DNA of 64,000 nt. It comes from Heloderma charlesbogerti (lineage: Eukaryota; Chordata; Lepidosauria; Squamata; Helodermatidae). Within the stretch, counting starts at the first letter, position 1, and each line of letters opens with the position of its first letter. A program made the position numbers and the translations under genes. Location: NCBI GenBank assembly GCA_026122225.1, contig JANEZZ010002705.1, positions 62,001 through 126,000 on the forward strand, read 5' to 3'. Below the pieces are notes generated by a model that saw only the letters and a list, made by a program, of their open reading frames with translations, was not told where the DNA came from and ran no database searches. Shown here in pieces: positions 1-9,753 of the stretch.

Positions 1-350
1 ATCTGCTAGGAAGATATCTTATATTACATGCTAAATCTGAGATGAAGAAGCTTATTTTTGCAAATATCTATACACCTAATCATAATGAACTCATTAAAAA
101 AAAGTTTGTGTCATTATCTCAGATATTGATCTGCTTCCTGTGATTTTAGGCAGTGATTTTAATGAGATTTTCAACCCAGTACTAAATAGAAATACAAAAA
201 GTGATCCCTCATCTTTTCAGCCTAGGTCTGTAATTGACAGTTATTTGGAGGACTTGGAAATATCAGATATGTTGGTCAATTCAGAAATCAAATGGGATAA
301 ATTGTACAGTCTGACACTCTGTAAAGGAAAAAACAACTGTTTTAGACTAA
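1..350 (+). pseudogene. L1-like LINE endonuclease fragment
   Basis: The + strand encodes a piece of an apurinic-type endonuclease as found at the start of L1/Tx1-clade LINE ORF2. The reading at 140-355 contains ILGSDFNEIFNPVLNRNT, which matches the LGGDFN...NPxLDR endonuclease pattern, followed by the LEDLEISD helix. Upstream, about 45-85 reads KLIFANIYTPN, the preceding L1 strand motif, but stops interrupt the frame between them. The fragment has no reverse transcriptase and is cut off on the right, where L2 sequence begins near 355. It is a dead remnant. Clade assignment is from motif memory. Confidence 0.7.
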
Positions 351-354
351 ACTA

Positions 355-1251
355 TTTGGCTTGGGGCCAGGTTATCTGAAGGATTGCCTCCTCCCATATG
401 TGCCTGTCTGGATCCTAAGATCATCCTCAGTGGTAATTCTCCATGAGTTCCTGCCAAAGGAAGTGAGGCAGGTGGCTTCCAGGAAGAGGGCCTTTTCTGC
501 TGGGGTACCTCAGCTGTGGAATGAGCTCCCTGGAGAGGTTCGCCTGGCACCTACGTTGCACCCCTTCTGGCGCCAGGTGAAGACCTTTCTAATTCCCCCA
601 GTATTTTAGCATTTTAGCTTCCTAGTCTTTTAGCTTTGGTGTTTTGAATCTGTATTTTAAGTAGGGATTTAAGAGAATTCTGCGATGGATCTCGGTAAGG
701 CCGAATGCCAGTGCATTCGGTAGCCGCTGCCATTTGCGTACGCTGGGGTTTTTCCCTCTGCTGTGATAGGCTACATAAATATTTATGTAGCCTATCACAG
801 CTCAATACAGGGACGCAAATGGTGGCAGCTACGACAGCTACCATTTGTGTCCCTGCAGGGCTGCCCAGCGGCCAGATGTCCGGCTGCGGGCAGCCAGAGC
901 TGGCCGGCGGCTCTGCGGCTTGGCCACGGAGCGGAGCCGGCCAGGCAGGATTCTGGGGGGAGGGATGGAGTGCCTCCCCCCCATCGAGGATTCTGGGGGG
1001 AGGGATGGAGCACCTCCCCCCCACCAAGGATGCCCCTCAGCGGAGCAAGGTAAGGGATTCGTACATCCCTAATTTTAAGTCTCCGCATTGCTGCTAGGTT
1101 TTATTCTGGTTGTACTGTTATATTATGATTTTAAGCTTTCATATGTTATGTTGTTTTATGCTGTGCTTTATGGTTTTAATTTTTTGTGAACAGCTCAGAG
1201 AGCTTTGGCTATTGGGTGGTTGAGAAATGAAATAAATAAAATCAAATAAAC
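355..1251 (+). mobile_element. L2-type LINE 3' end, split by hAT-A
   Basis: This is the 3' end of an L2-type LINE in two pieces, 355-661 and 1080-1251. The first piece codes for the reverse transcriptase protein's C-terminus (LGPGYLKDCLLPYVP ... LWNELPGEVRLAPT ... RQVKTFL), the same tail as in the longer copy at 36.5-38 kb. The second piece is the 3' UTR with the GCTCAGAGAGCTTTGGCTATTGGG box and an AAATAAATAAAATCAAAT tail. The gap is a hAT-A element with perfect 8-bp duplications. It is 5' truncated and has no promoter. Confidence 0.88.
662..1071. mobile_element. hAT-A element, 410 bp, T2 left / T1 right
   Basis: It is flanked by perfect 8-bp duplications ATTTTAAG (654-661 and 1072-1079) inside the L2 3' UTR, which proves the ends. 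The left end is the T2 type (TAGGGATTTAAGAGAATTC with the GGCCGAATGCCAGTGCATTC hairpin). The right end is T1 (GGATTCGTACATCCCTA) with an outward GGTAAGG. The core is reduced to two palindromes, GTGATAGGCTACATAAATATT around 765-800 and a CAAATGG...CCATTTG stem around 811-850. A GC-rich T1 block with a duplicated GGATTCTGGGGGGAGGGATG unit follows. Confidence 0.92.
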
Positions 1252-2239
1252 TATTTCCTTGTAAGTAAAAACATATTCCCCAGTTATATGTTTTCATGGC
1301 TCTGCCCTACATTCTGTTCCATCTTTGTGTCAATTTTATACATAGAATTTGTAAAGAAATTTGGAGTTGGTATATGTGCAGCTGGGCCTATTTCCAGGCT
1401 GTGTCAGTTTCACAGATATTGAATCATACATCCATTCTGTGCAATTTCTTCATCAGTCTGCAATTTAAAAAGAAAGTGCAGGAAAATTCATATTTATTTT
1501 TGCGTGCAATTCTCCCTAACATACATATTTTGTATGCAATTTTCCCTAATAGATGCAGTTCTGTAGGGAACGTTTCCCAATATTAGAGGTGTGCATTGAT
1601 CCCAAAATTTGACTCAGACCCAGATTTGGTGCTTCAGCAAATGGCCTGATTCTGACTGGACCAATTTAGAGGCCATCAGCTTTGATTGGGGTATCAGACC
1701 TGAGCCTGAGGTACAGAAACCCAAGTCTTTATGCTTCCCATTGACTATTGTTGGAAATAAAAAGATGGCTACAACATTTCCCCCCCCCTCACTTTGTCAG
1801 AATTTGATATAAGCTGGCATAGTAGCCCCTTAGGAGAGGATTCTGACTGCCAAATGTCAGAAAAACAGGTGCAGGGTTTGTGTGTGTGTGTTTGTGTGCA
1901 TGTGTGCGTGCGTGCGCTATGGACCATTATACATTCTTTTAAAGGAAACTGCCAATAACTTTTTCTTTTTAATTTCTTGTCAGAATTGGATGAAATTTGC
2001 AGGGATAAGCTGACCCTTCTGAAGGGCTTAAGCCTGCCAAATTTCAGAGCAAAAGCCACTGGGATTTGTGCCGGTGCAACAGCAGCCTTGATGTTGAAGG
2101 TCTCCAAAAGAGGACAAACTTATGTCCCTATGCATCTTATGGACCACTGTTCTGAAAATGGCATACAGCCTAGTGGTGCCCCTAAATAAGAAACCCAAAA
2201 AGGTTTCAAAAGGGTAGGTGCAGTGGTCCGTGCGGAAGG
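1252..2239. other. No gene; degenerate repeat and TG-rich run
   Basis: I see no gene here. The stretch is AT-rich, with a TG/CG-alternating run at about 1873-1917. A possible old repeat starts at TAGAGGTGTGCATTGATCCC (about 1583), but I could not find convincing target duplications. The open frames are short and unrelated to anything I recognise. Confidence 0.5.
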
Positions 2240-2327
2240 GGAGTCCTCATTTGTATTTGGATTTTTTAGATAGGGGAAAAAAAAGTGTCTCCCTTTCTCA
2301 TAATACTAGAACCCGGGGTCTTCCCAC

Positions 2328-3280
2328 TAGGGATGTATGAAATTGGCCTTACCTGGCTCCGCCGGGTTCCGCTGGGGGGGGAGGCGCTCCGTCCCTCCCC
2401 CTGGAATCCTCCCTGGGGGGGAGGCGCTCTGCACCTCCTCCCCTGGAATCCTGGCCGGCCGGCTCCGCTCCGCGGGGATAACACGGAGCCGCCGGCCGGC
2501 TCCGCCAGCATCCAGACATCCGGCCGCTGGCTAGCAGGAACGCAAATGGCAGCAGCTGTAGCCGCCACCGTTTGAGTCCCTGTAGTCAGCCATGATAGGC
2601 TACGTAAATCTTTATGTAGCCTATCATGTCTGACTTTTAAAAAAACCAAAAAACGCACGTACGCAAATGGCGGCGGCTATGGCCACCACCAGTTGCGTTC
2701 CTTATTTTGGCCCATCTTAGTCTATATAAATATTTACGTAGACTAAGATGGCGAAAATAAGGGGAACGCAAATAATGTAGCAGACACTATTTGTGTTCCC
2801 CCTTATTTTCACCGTCTTAGTCTACGTAAATATTTACGTAGACTAAGATGGGCCAAAATAAGGAACGCAAATGGAAGCGGCCATAGCCGCCGCCATTTGC
2901 ATACGCGCGTTTGTTTTTTAAAGTTAGACATGATAGGCTATGTAAAGCTTTACGTAGCCTATCATGTGGTTGTTTTTTTTAACCTAGCCATGATAGACTA
3001 CGTAAATCTTTACATAGCCTATCACGTCTTTTTTTTTTTAAACACTGGAAATGGCGGCGGCGGCAGCCGGTCAGAAGACCGACCGCCGCCGAACTGCCGC
3101 CGCAGCCGCCACTGGAGCTACTGCCGCCGCCCGGAAGATCCGCCCTAGGTAAGTCTCATCCCAGGGGGATCCACGGGGGGGCAGGGGCGTGGCAGGCCAT
3201 TCCGCCACGGAGTTCGGGGGGCCGAATGCATTGGCATTTGGCCTCACCGAGATCCATGGCGGAATTCTCTGCCATCCCTA
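2328..3280. mobile_element. hAT-A element, 953 bp, T1 left / T2 right
   Basis: This is one of the most complete copies, with perfect duplications CTTCCCAC at 2320-2327 and 3281-3288. Order: T1 end with CTTACCTGG (outward donor on the - strand), GC-rich block with two GGGGGGGAGGCGCTC units, and a palindrome chain at about 2588-3025. The chain alternates GATAGGCTACGTAAA stems, CAAATGGCGGCGGC stems and TTAGTCTAYRTAAATATT stems with AAGGGGAACGCAAATA arms. The T2 GC block begins ACTGGAAATGGCGGCGGCGG and ends CCTAGGTAAGTCTC, an outward donor on the + strand. The terminal hairpin and GCCATCCCTA follow. No transposase frame is present. Confidence 0.93.
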
Positions 3281-3471
3281 CTTCCCACGAAGCTGATTGG
3301 TGTAAGATTCAGGACAGAAATAAGGAAGGAATTCTTCACAGAATGCATAGAATTCACTACCACAAGATGTAGAGAGGGCAACCAATTTGTATGGCTTTAA
3401 AAGGGATTAGACAAATTCACTGAGAATTATGCTATGAATCGCTACTAATGATAGCTGAATGCTATGTCCAG

Positions 3472-3993
3472 TAGGGATGTATAGATTTTATTTAATCCGT
3501 TCTGTCTGTTTCATGGTTTGTCAAGTGTCTTTTGTTCCATCGTCTGCTCATTGACAGAACTGGAGTCCCCTCACTTTGGAAAAGCACCCCCAAAGTCAGC
3601 TGCAATTTACACAACTTTCTCTGACATGTCACTTTTTTTTTCATAGCTCAGTGTACAGTCAATGAGCAGACTGCACACAAAAAGACAGAAAGAAAGAAAG
3701 GAAGAAAGAAAGAAAGAAAGAAGAGTGCTCCATATTGGGGGCTGAAGAGAAACTAGAGATGTATACACCATTGTGTGTGTGTTTTCTAAAGAAAATGGCA
3801 TATATTAGCATATTTTCCAGTAACTTTTGTATTTTTGTATGACTAAATTTGCATACAATTCCAAATGTTTTTTTTTTAATGGTTTGCAGGTCTTCATGAC
3901 TCAGAAGATGTTGATCCACTGAGGATTCTGTGGGTAAGAGTCATAGCAATCTGAAGTCATTTGAATGCATTTCTGATTTCTCCAACATCCCTG
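3472..3993. mobile_element. hAT-D element, 522 bp
   Basis: It begins TAGGGATGTATAGATTTTAT and ends TTTCTCCAACATCCCTG. The flanks ATGTCCAG (3464-3471) and ATCCCCAG (3994-4001) match at 6 of 8 positions and rejoin the interrupted LINE. The interior holds CTTTTGTTCCATCGTCTGCT, shared with the copy at 4011, and a GAAA-type run at 3684-3722. It has no coding potential. A second TAGAGATGTATACACC at about 3754 may mark a further nested insertion. Confidence 0.75.
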
Positions 3994-4010
3994 ATCCCCA
4001 GTATCAGAAC

Positions 4011-4427
4011 TAGGGATGTATGGACTGTGTAAAATCTGCTCCATCTGTGCTTTGTGGATTGTCAGGTGCCTTTTGTTCCATCGTCCATCCACAGATGGTT
4101 GTGAATATTTTCTTTTTGTCATGCGGAAAAATACGCAAATAATCACGTAAGTATTTATGTAGTATTTATCTAAGTATTTACATAATTTATCTTACTACGT
4201 AACATTTACTGTATTGTCCCCCATTGCATTCCATGTTTCTTCAGCAGAAACTTACATTTTTTTCTATGGACTTATATGCATAAATTTTGGGAAATAATAA
4301 AAAAATCATCTGAAAGTCCACAGACTCCACGTGACCTGAGGGGGTTGCTTTGCAGTGGATGCCACAGGTCAGATTCTTAGAAATCCGAGCTCATTTTAGT
4401 GCATCTCAAATTTCTCCAGCATCCCTA
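4011..4427. mobile_element. hAT-D element, 417 bp
   Basis: Perfect duplications ATCAGAAC flank it at 4003-4010 and 4428-4435. It begins TAGGGATGTATGGACTGTGT and ends TCTCCAGCATCCCTA, as in the copies at 3472 and 52793. The middle contains ACGCAAATAATCACGTAAG and a series of TATTTACATAATTTATC units, distantly like the TACGTAAATATT stems of hAT-A. That may mean the two families share ancestry. Confidence 0.88.
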
Positions 4428-4600
4428 ATCAGAACCAGTATGCCTATGTACACTGGTTGCTGGGGAACATGAGTGGAACAAAGTGCTATTGCACTCTGTC
4501 CTGCTTGTGGATTTCCCACAGGCAGCTGGTTGGCTGCTCTGTGAATAAAATTCTGAACTAGATGGACCCTTGGTCTGCTCCAGCATGGCTCTACTTATGT

Positions 4601-5661
4601 TCATATGGGGGTTGGGGGGGCAGGGCAGGGGAGTGATTCACTTCTCTGGTTTGTTTGGGTAATGTGTGCAAGGCATGGTTCGACTCCCTCCTTCATGCAT
4701 AGTCAACTTGTGGAGGAGAACATCTGCAAGATGCTCATACTTATGCGCTACCCATCTCCTGTTGTCTTCTCTCCAAGGCTAAAGCATGTGCTTCTGGTGG
4801 TGAAACTTCACAGTCACTCCACTTTTCCTCCCTGCTGCTGGAATTATTATTTTTTTTATCCTTGACCTACAAGTACTAGCACAAAAAAGGAAGGAAAAAA
4901 GAAAGCCTCTCTGATGGCAAATTAAGCGAACAAATCAGGCCACCTTAGAGACTGCACAAGCCCAAGTAATTAGCACTGATTTTGTTAAGGCAAAGTTATC
5001 AAGTTAAAGCTAATTCCAATTGTGCATGTAAAGAGTTTTATGATGCAGTGTCAAAAAACCCAAAGAAGTATTGCAATATATGAAAACTATTAACGAGTGC
5101 AATTTTAGCATAAATTGATGCTTGTGATAATTGCATTTTATAATTGGATGCAAAAAATGTACACTAGAGGGAAAGAAAACATGATATGATGATGGAGTCC
5201 CCCCCAAAAAAAACTATCCCTTAAAAGAATGTGGTTTCTTCTTTTGTCTGGCACAGGATGTTGTTTGAATATCCTTTGTTGAGTTCCGATTGCTAATGGA
5301 CCAAATTTAATTTGCTGTTATTAATTTTGGGGTGAAATGCACAGTGTTGTCATAAAGGATGTAACCTTTTAGAAAGGACAAGACAAGGGGAAGGGAGTGA
5401 GGGAGTGAATGAGTAAAAGAATCATACAGAATTGCTCTACCTCAACTTTGAGGAAATGAAGGGTGAGTTTACAGGAATAACATATACATGTACCTTTTAT
5501 GGTGGATTTCTTTGGTTAGGGTGCAGACTTGTCTTCTCCACAGAGAAACAGCGGCTTCATTTTGTTTTCTTTTTTTGGCATATTGAATCTGTGGTGTAAT
5601 ACTTGTTTTCTGTCACTAGGTGGCACTGTAGTACTGTGTATACAGTTAACAGCGCTATAAA
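4601..5661. other. No gene seen
   Basis: Unique-looking or strongly decayed AT-rich sequence. The frames at 4605-4865 (+) and 5010-5207 (-) resemble no known protein and lack support. I see no repeat boundaries here. Confidence 0.5.
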
Positions 5662-6036
5662 TAAGGATGTCACAGGAGTCTGAGAGGGGGTAGAATCTGG
5701 CAGACTCCCCCCTGCTCAGCTTCCTGGACCCTGCTCACCATACTTACTGGACTCGCTGGCCGAGCCACCACACCACAAGATCCCAGTGGCTGCCTGTTCC
5801 CTCAGTGAGCTGCCATTTTGTGAAAAAAATGGTGGTTCAAGTTTTTCCGTAAATATAATGTTACATGAATGGTGGCTGTAAAGGGGCCATTTACACAACA
5901 TTGCATGTGTAAATGGTCCATTTACACCTCTGATGTTGCATAAATGGTGCCTTTACAATCTCCATTTGCATAAATGGTTATTTACCAAAAAGGCCAAGAC
6001 ACCATTTTTATGAAAAATGGTGGCTCAGCAAGGATG
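5662..6036. mobile_element. hAT-C-like fragment
   Basis: It starts TAAGGATGTCACAGGAG, a mutated form of the hAT-C right terminus read backwards (TAGGGATGTCA). The interior pattern is as in hAT-C: GCCATTTTGTGAAAAAAATG, several short stems of the type AAATGG...CCATTTACAC around a TGTTGC centre, and a second AATGGTGGCTCAGC arm at about 6018. The far end is not clear and I could not confirm duplications. Confidence 0.5.
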
Positions 6037-6518
6037 GGGAGAGGCTGAGAGATTAACTCTGGAGAAAAATGGGCATGCCAGAGATGGATGAGAACCTTGT
6101 GTCATATCCACAGTTCTGCTCTGAGTGCCTGGTCTGGCTGTTAGGTGTCCTCTCTGCTTTTCTCAAGCCAGAATAAAGAAGGCTCTATTTCCAGGCCCAG
6201 AGTATCACATCAAAAAATTGCAGAATTTTGAGCTGTTTTATAAGAATCTTATTTCCCACACTACCTGATCAGTTAACTCCAGGAACCTCACAAGCAGGAC
6301 ATAAGAGCAGGAGCAAGGATGGCCAATGTACATATCCCCCCCCAAAAAAAGGGGAAAAAAGAAATGCATCCCCCCCAAATGAGGACACCAACTTGCATTA
6401 CATTTTCTTGCACTAATTTTATATAGAAATACAAATTTAGAAATAATGACTATAATTAAATAGAAATATATTATTGCATCTTACCAGAGTGGGGGAGACT
6501 GACTAGATGATCTGTGTG
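6037..6518. other. No gene seen
   Basis: A-rich and C-rich runs at about 6336-6380 and AT-rich decayed sequence. No recognisable element or protein. Confidence 0.45.
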
Positions 6519-6982
6519 TAGGGATATCTGCCATTTGCAAATCTGGCACTTTGGGGGCCCATCAGATTTCCAGTCCCCCGCCCCTGCCAGTTTGGCTTGC
6601 ATTCACAAACCGAGCTGTCGGTTCCCGCCCCACCGATAACTAGGAAGCTTTTTCAGTATTTTTTTTCAGACAGAAAGTTCTGCAATTTGCATAATTTGCA
6701 GAAATGCCAGCCATACTTTGCTTAATTTGCAGAACTCTCTACTGTAATTTGTGCAAATTTAGCAAATTCTGGCTGGGATTTGCTCAAATTATGCACAATG
6801 TGGCTGCAATTTGCACAATTCTATATTTACAGTGGAGGGGGACAAGAAAATCTGTGAGCTGGCTCAACTCAATGGGGATCGAGCTGGGCCAACTCACAGG
6901 GAAGCAAACCCAAGTCTGTGGGTCCAAGCTGATGGAAGCTTGGTGAGCTCTAGCCCCTGGACAGATTCCTCCAACATCCCTA
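6519..6982. mobile_element. hAT-B element, 464 bp
   Basis: Perfect duplications TCTGTGTG lie at 6511-6518 and 6983-6990. It begins TAGGGATATCTGCCATTTGC and ends GATTCCTCCAACATCCCTA. The interior is a run of short direct repeats around AATTTGCATAATTTGCAG and TGCTCAAATTATGCAC, then the conserved GAGCTGGCTCAACTC...GATCGAGCTGGGCCAACTC inverted pair and CTCTAGCCCCTGGACAGATT. Related copies are at 24364-27019, 53510-53843 and 63102-63520. Confidence 0.9.
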
Positions 6983-7153
6983 TCTGTGTGCCTGGTCAGT
7001 CTGCTGTCCAAGTGCTAAGTGTTGAGGGACAACTTGAAGGCCACTGCTCTCCCTGTTTTGTTTTGTTTTACTTTAAACTAGACTGGACAGCCGATCAAAT
7101 AGAGGACACCTTCAAATAGAAGACAGACCTCTGATTAGGGATGTACGAAAGTC

Positions 7154-7162
7154 ACTTACCTT
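7154..7162 (-). promoter_or_regulatory. Outward consensus 5' splice-donor motif, hAT-A left end
   Basis: The complement reads AAGGTAAGT, a near-perfect U1-complementary donor. It sits 18 bases inside the T1 terminus and points out of the element. The same motif recurs at the same distance in nearly all T1 ends. It is also compatible with a transposase-binding subterminal repeat. Confidence 0.5.
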
Positions 7163-7934
7163 TTCGACGGGGTGATTCGCGGTGGGGGGGAGGCACTCCG
7201 TCCCTCCCCCCCAAATTCTGGCCAGGGGGGAAGCGCTCCATCCCTCCCCCCCGAAATTCTGGCCAGCCAGCTCTGCTCCGCAAGGATTCTGCGGAGCCGC
7301 CAGCCGGCTCCGCCAGCGGCCGGACATCCGGCCGCTGGCTAGCAGGGACGCAAATGGCAGTAGCTGTAGCCGCCGCTGTTTGCGCCCCTGCAGTCAGCCG
7401 TGATAGGCTATGTAAATGTTTACGTAGCCTATCACGGCTGATTTAAAAGAGAAAAAAACGCGCGTACGCAAATGGCGGCGCCCATGGGCGCCGCCATTTG
7501 CGTTCCTTATTTTGGAACGCAAATGGAATTGCGTTCCTTATTTTGGCATGTCTTAGTCTACGTAAACATTTATCCTATGCTATTTGCGTTCCCCTTATTT
7601 TCGCCATCTTAGTCTACATAAATGTTTACATAGACTAAGACGTGCCAAAATAAGGAACGCAAATGGCGGTGCCCATGGGCGCCGCCATTTGCGTACGCGC
7701 GTTTTTTTTCTTTTAAATCAGCTGTGATAGGCTACGTAAACATTTATGTAGCCTATCACAGTGTTTTTTAAAAATCTAGCCATGATAGGCTACGTAAATC
7801 TTTACATAGCCTATCATGTTTTTTGTTTTTTTTTTAACTGGAAATGGCAGTGGCAGCAGCCGGTCGGAAGGCCATCGCCGCTGCCACCGCCGAACTGCCG
7901 CCGGAGCTGCTGCCACTGCCAGGAAGATCTGCCC

Positions 7935-7943
7935 AAGGTAAGT
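7935..7943 (+). promoter_or_regulatory. Outward consensus 5' splice-donor motif, hAT-A right end
   Basis: AAGGTAAGT on the + strand closes the GC-rich T2 block about 105 bases before the element's right end. Together with 7154-7162 it makes a divergent pair of donors, both facing the flanks. Confidence 0.5.
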
Positions 7944-8094
7944 CCCGTCTCGGGGGTGGTGGGGTGGCGGCAGACCGTTCCGCCACCAATTTCGGGGGGT
8001 GGCATTCGGCCTCCCTGAGATTCGTGGTGGAATTCTCTGACATCCCTAACTCTGATAGCTCTTCAAATAGCAGATTCTTCTCTATAAAGTAGGA

Positions 8095-8362
8095 CACCTG
8101 GGCAAATTCATGGAGGAAGATGAATTCATGGAGGAACCAGCTATCAACAGCTTCTGGTCCTGGTGGCTATATGCTACCACTAGTGTCAGTGGCAGGATGC
8201 TTGTGCACGTCAGTTGCTGGGGAACATGGGTGGAGAATTGATATTGCACTCATGTCCTACTTCTGGGTTGGCCAAAGGCAGCTGGTTCACCCCTCTGTGA
8301 ACAGAATGCTGGACTACATGGACCTTTGCTCTGATCCAATATGGCTCTTCTTATGTTCTTAT
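8095..8362 (+). mobile_element. CR1-like LINE 3' end
   Basis: This is the same 3' end family as at 2270-4600: GCAAATTCATGGAGGAAG, CAGTTGCTGGGGAACATGGG, GTCCTACTTCTGGGTTGGCC, then the terminal GACCTTTGCTCTGATCC and ATGGCTCTTCTTATGTTC. It begins soon after the hAT-A right end, inside AT-rich CTTCAAATAG repeats. No coding part is preserved. Confidence 0.75.
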
Positions 8363-8956
8363 ATTCTTACCCTAGCAGTAGCCATCTCCCAATGCTGTTC
8401 CCCAACAACTGGTGTTCAGCATGCTTCCTCTGATCCTGGAGATAGCACAGAGCCATCATAACTAGCATGGCATATTTTGACTATGCAGGTAAGGAATAAC
8501 AAAACAACCAATTTGTGTAAATGCCAGTGCATACAATCTGAAAGGCTAAGAAGAGCCGGACCCAGTACTGTGTCCCCCCCTCTCTCCCAGTTCTCCAGGG
8601 AATGAACTGTATGTGATGCATGTCCAGCTGTCTGAGATGTCTATATAATTTGACACATTGCTTCTCGAATCGTCAGCACGCATCACCCATCTTCATCCAC
8701 CTTCCTCTCCTCTCACATCTTTCCACTGTACCGTCCATTTGCAACCATCAGCCCTGTTGTGAGGTGCATGTTCTACTGTCAGATTTGCTGGCACCCAACC
8801 ATTTAATTTAAATAACACATTTTGAATGTCCGTGGTTTCTTTTGCTTTGTTTTTGGTTGCTTGTTTTCCTAAGCCTTTAAGGGACACAGCCATCAGGTCT
8901 TTCAAGATTTCCACTGAGAAACACCCCCCCCCCCGAAAGAATATTATAGCACCTTA
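8363..8956. other. No gene seen
   Basis: Decayed sequence. Small frames at 8620-8811 (+) and 8693-8914 (-) overlap each other and have no recognisable motifs. Confidence 0.45.
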
Positions 8957-8957
8957 A

Positions 8958-9063
8958 GGCACAATCCTATGCATGTTTAGACAGTGTGGGGGGAGTCCTA
9001 CACATTTCAGAATGCTGGGAATTATAGGACTTTTTTCTGTCTAAACATGCACAGGATTGCACC
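8958..9063. mobile_element. Short MITE with 27-bp terminal inverted repeats
   Basis: The inverted ends GGCACAATCCTATGCATGTT (8958 onward) and AACATGCACAGGATTGCACC (ending 9063) close a 106-bp fold-back element with an AATGCTGGGAATTATAGGAC interior. The family is common in squamates in my memory; its superfamily is not resolved here. Confidence 0.75.
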
Positions 9064-9070
9064 TTTAGAT

Positions 9071-9178
9071 CGCAATCCTATGGACGTTTAGACAGAAGCA
9101 AATCCAACAAGCTATGCTGGCTGGGGAATGCTGGGAGTTGTAGGATTTCTTCTGTCTAAACATCCATAGGATTGCACC
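9071..9178. mobile_element. Second MITE of the same family
   Basis: The inverted ends CGCAATCCTATGGACGTTTA and TAAACATCCATAGGATTGC enclose GGGGAATGCTGGGAGTTGTA. It lies 8 bases from the previous copy in the same orientation, so the two form a tandem pair. Confidence 0.75.
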
Positions 9179-9189
9179 CCTGCAGACTT

Positions 9190-9690
9190 AAAGACACAAT
9201 TATTCTGACATAGGTTTTATAGACTATAGCTCACTTCATCAGATTAGGGGTGTACGAACCCCAACTTACCTGGGTCTGCTGGGGGGTCCACGGGGGAGGG
9301 AGGCTATCCATTCCTCCCCCCGGAATCCTGCCCGGCTGGCTCCACTCTGCGGCCAGTCCATGGAGCCACCAGCCGGGCCAATCTGCAGCGGGGCCTCCAT
9401 CTGCTGCCGGGCTGCTGCGGACACAAATGACATCCTGCATAGGGGACGCCATTTGCATCCCTACACTAGGCTGTGATAGGCTATGTATATATTTACGTAA
9501 CCTATCACAGCTAAAGCAGGGATGCAAATGGCATAGGGGACACCAAGGTAGGTCCATTCCGGGGAGTTTTCGGGGGTGGGGGGGTTAGTCGGTTCCACCA
9601 CGGACTCCAGGGGGCTGGAATCCGGCCTCACTGGAGTCCATGGCAGATTTCTCCACCATCCCTACATCTGATGCATAAAGCATTATGGGG
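9190..9690. repeat. Dispersed repeat tail interrupted by hAT-A
   Basis: The flanks 9190-9244 and 9665-9690 join to a motif ending CTATAGCTCACTTCATCAGATGCAT. The same motif is at about 12420-12500 (CCTTAAAGACTAACAATG, TATTTCATCAGATGTATG). It is a widespread amniote repeat tail whose family name I cannot give with certainty. Confidence 0.6.
9245..9664. mobile_element. hAT-A element, 420 bp, T1 left / T2 right
   Basis: Duplications are CATCAGAT (9237-9244) and CATCTGAT (9665-9672). The left end TAGGGGTGTACGAACCCC carries AACTTACCTGG. The core keeps a single GATAGGCTATGTATATATT palindrome with a GACGCCATTTGCATCCC / GGGATGCAAATGGC pair. On the right AAGGTAGGTCC is a slightly altered donor before the T2 hairpin. 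Confidence 0.9.
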
Positions 9691-9753
9691 AGTTTCTGTT
9701 TTATATACAGTATATATGGTGTGTGTGCAGGGTATGGGGAGAACTGTAAACAT

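Larger units (their letters stand above)
2270..4600 (+). mobile_element. CR1-like LINE 3' UTR cut into four pieces
   Basis: Four pieces join into one continuous LINE 3' end: about 2270-2327, 3289-3471, roughly 4002-4010 and 4436-4600. Joined, they read from CTCATAATACTAGAACCCGG through the box AAGCTGATTGGTGTAAGATT and GGCTTTAAAAGGGATTAGAC to GTTGCTGGGGAACATGAGTG and the 3' terminal AGATGGACCCTTGGTCTGC. A related uninterrupted copy is at about 8100-8362 and a third at 42638-42848. The gaps are hAT insertions at 2328, 3472 and 4011, each bounded by target duplications. I recognise it as a common squamate CR1-like 3' end; the exact subfamily is uncertain. Confidence 0.8.
7136..8048. mobile_element. 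hAT-A element, 913 bp, T1 left / T2 right
   Basis: Near-perfect duplications are CCTCTGAT (7128-7135) and ACTCTGAT (8049-8056). T1 end: TAGGGATGTACGAAAGTC, then ACTTACC (7154-7160). The palindrome chain runs about 7395-7825 and is mirror-symmetric about a centre near 7575-7580: GATAGGCTA stem, CAAATGGCGGCGCC stem, TTAGTCTACGTAAACATT stem, then the same units reversed. The T2 block opens with AACTGGAAATGG, GCAGCAGCCGGTCGGAAGG, and closes with an outward AAGGTAAGT (7935-7943). A long open frame at 7844 results from the GC-rich triplet structure and is not a gene. Confidence 0.93.

Noticed and set aside
1583..2190. A hAT element from TAGAGGTGTGCATTGATC to GTGCCCCTA
   Set aside because: The flanks CCCAATAT and AATAAGAA do not match and the ends are only loosely inverted.
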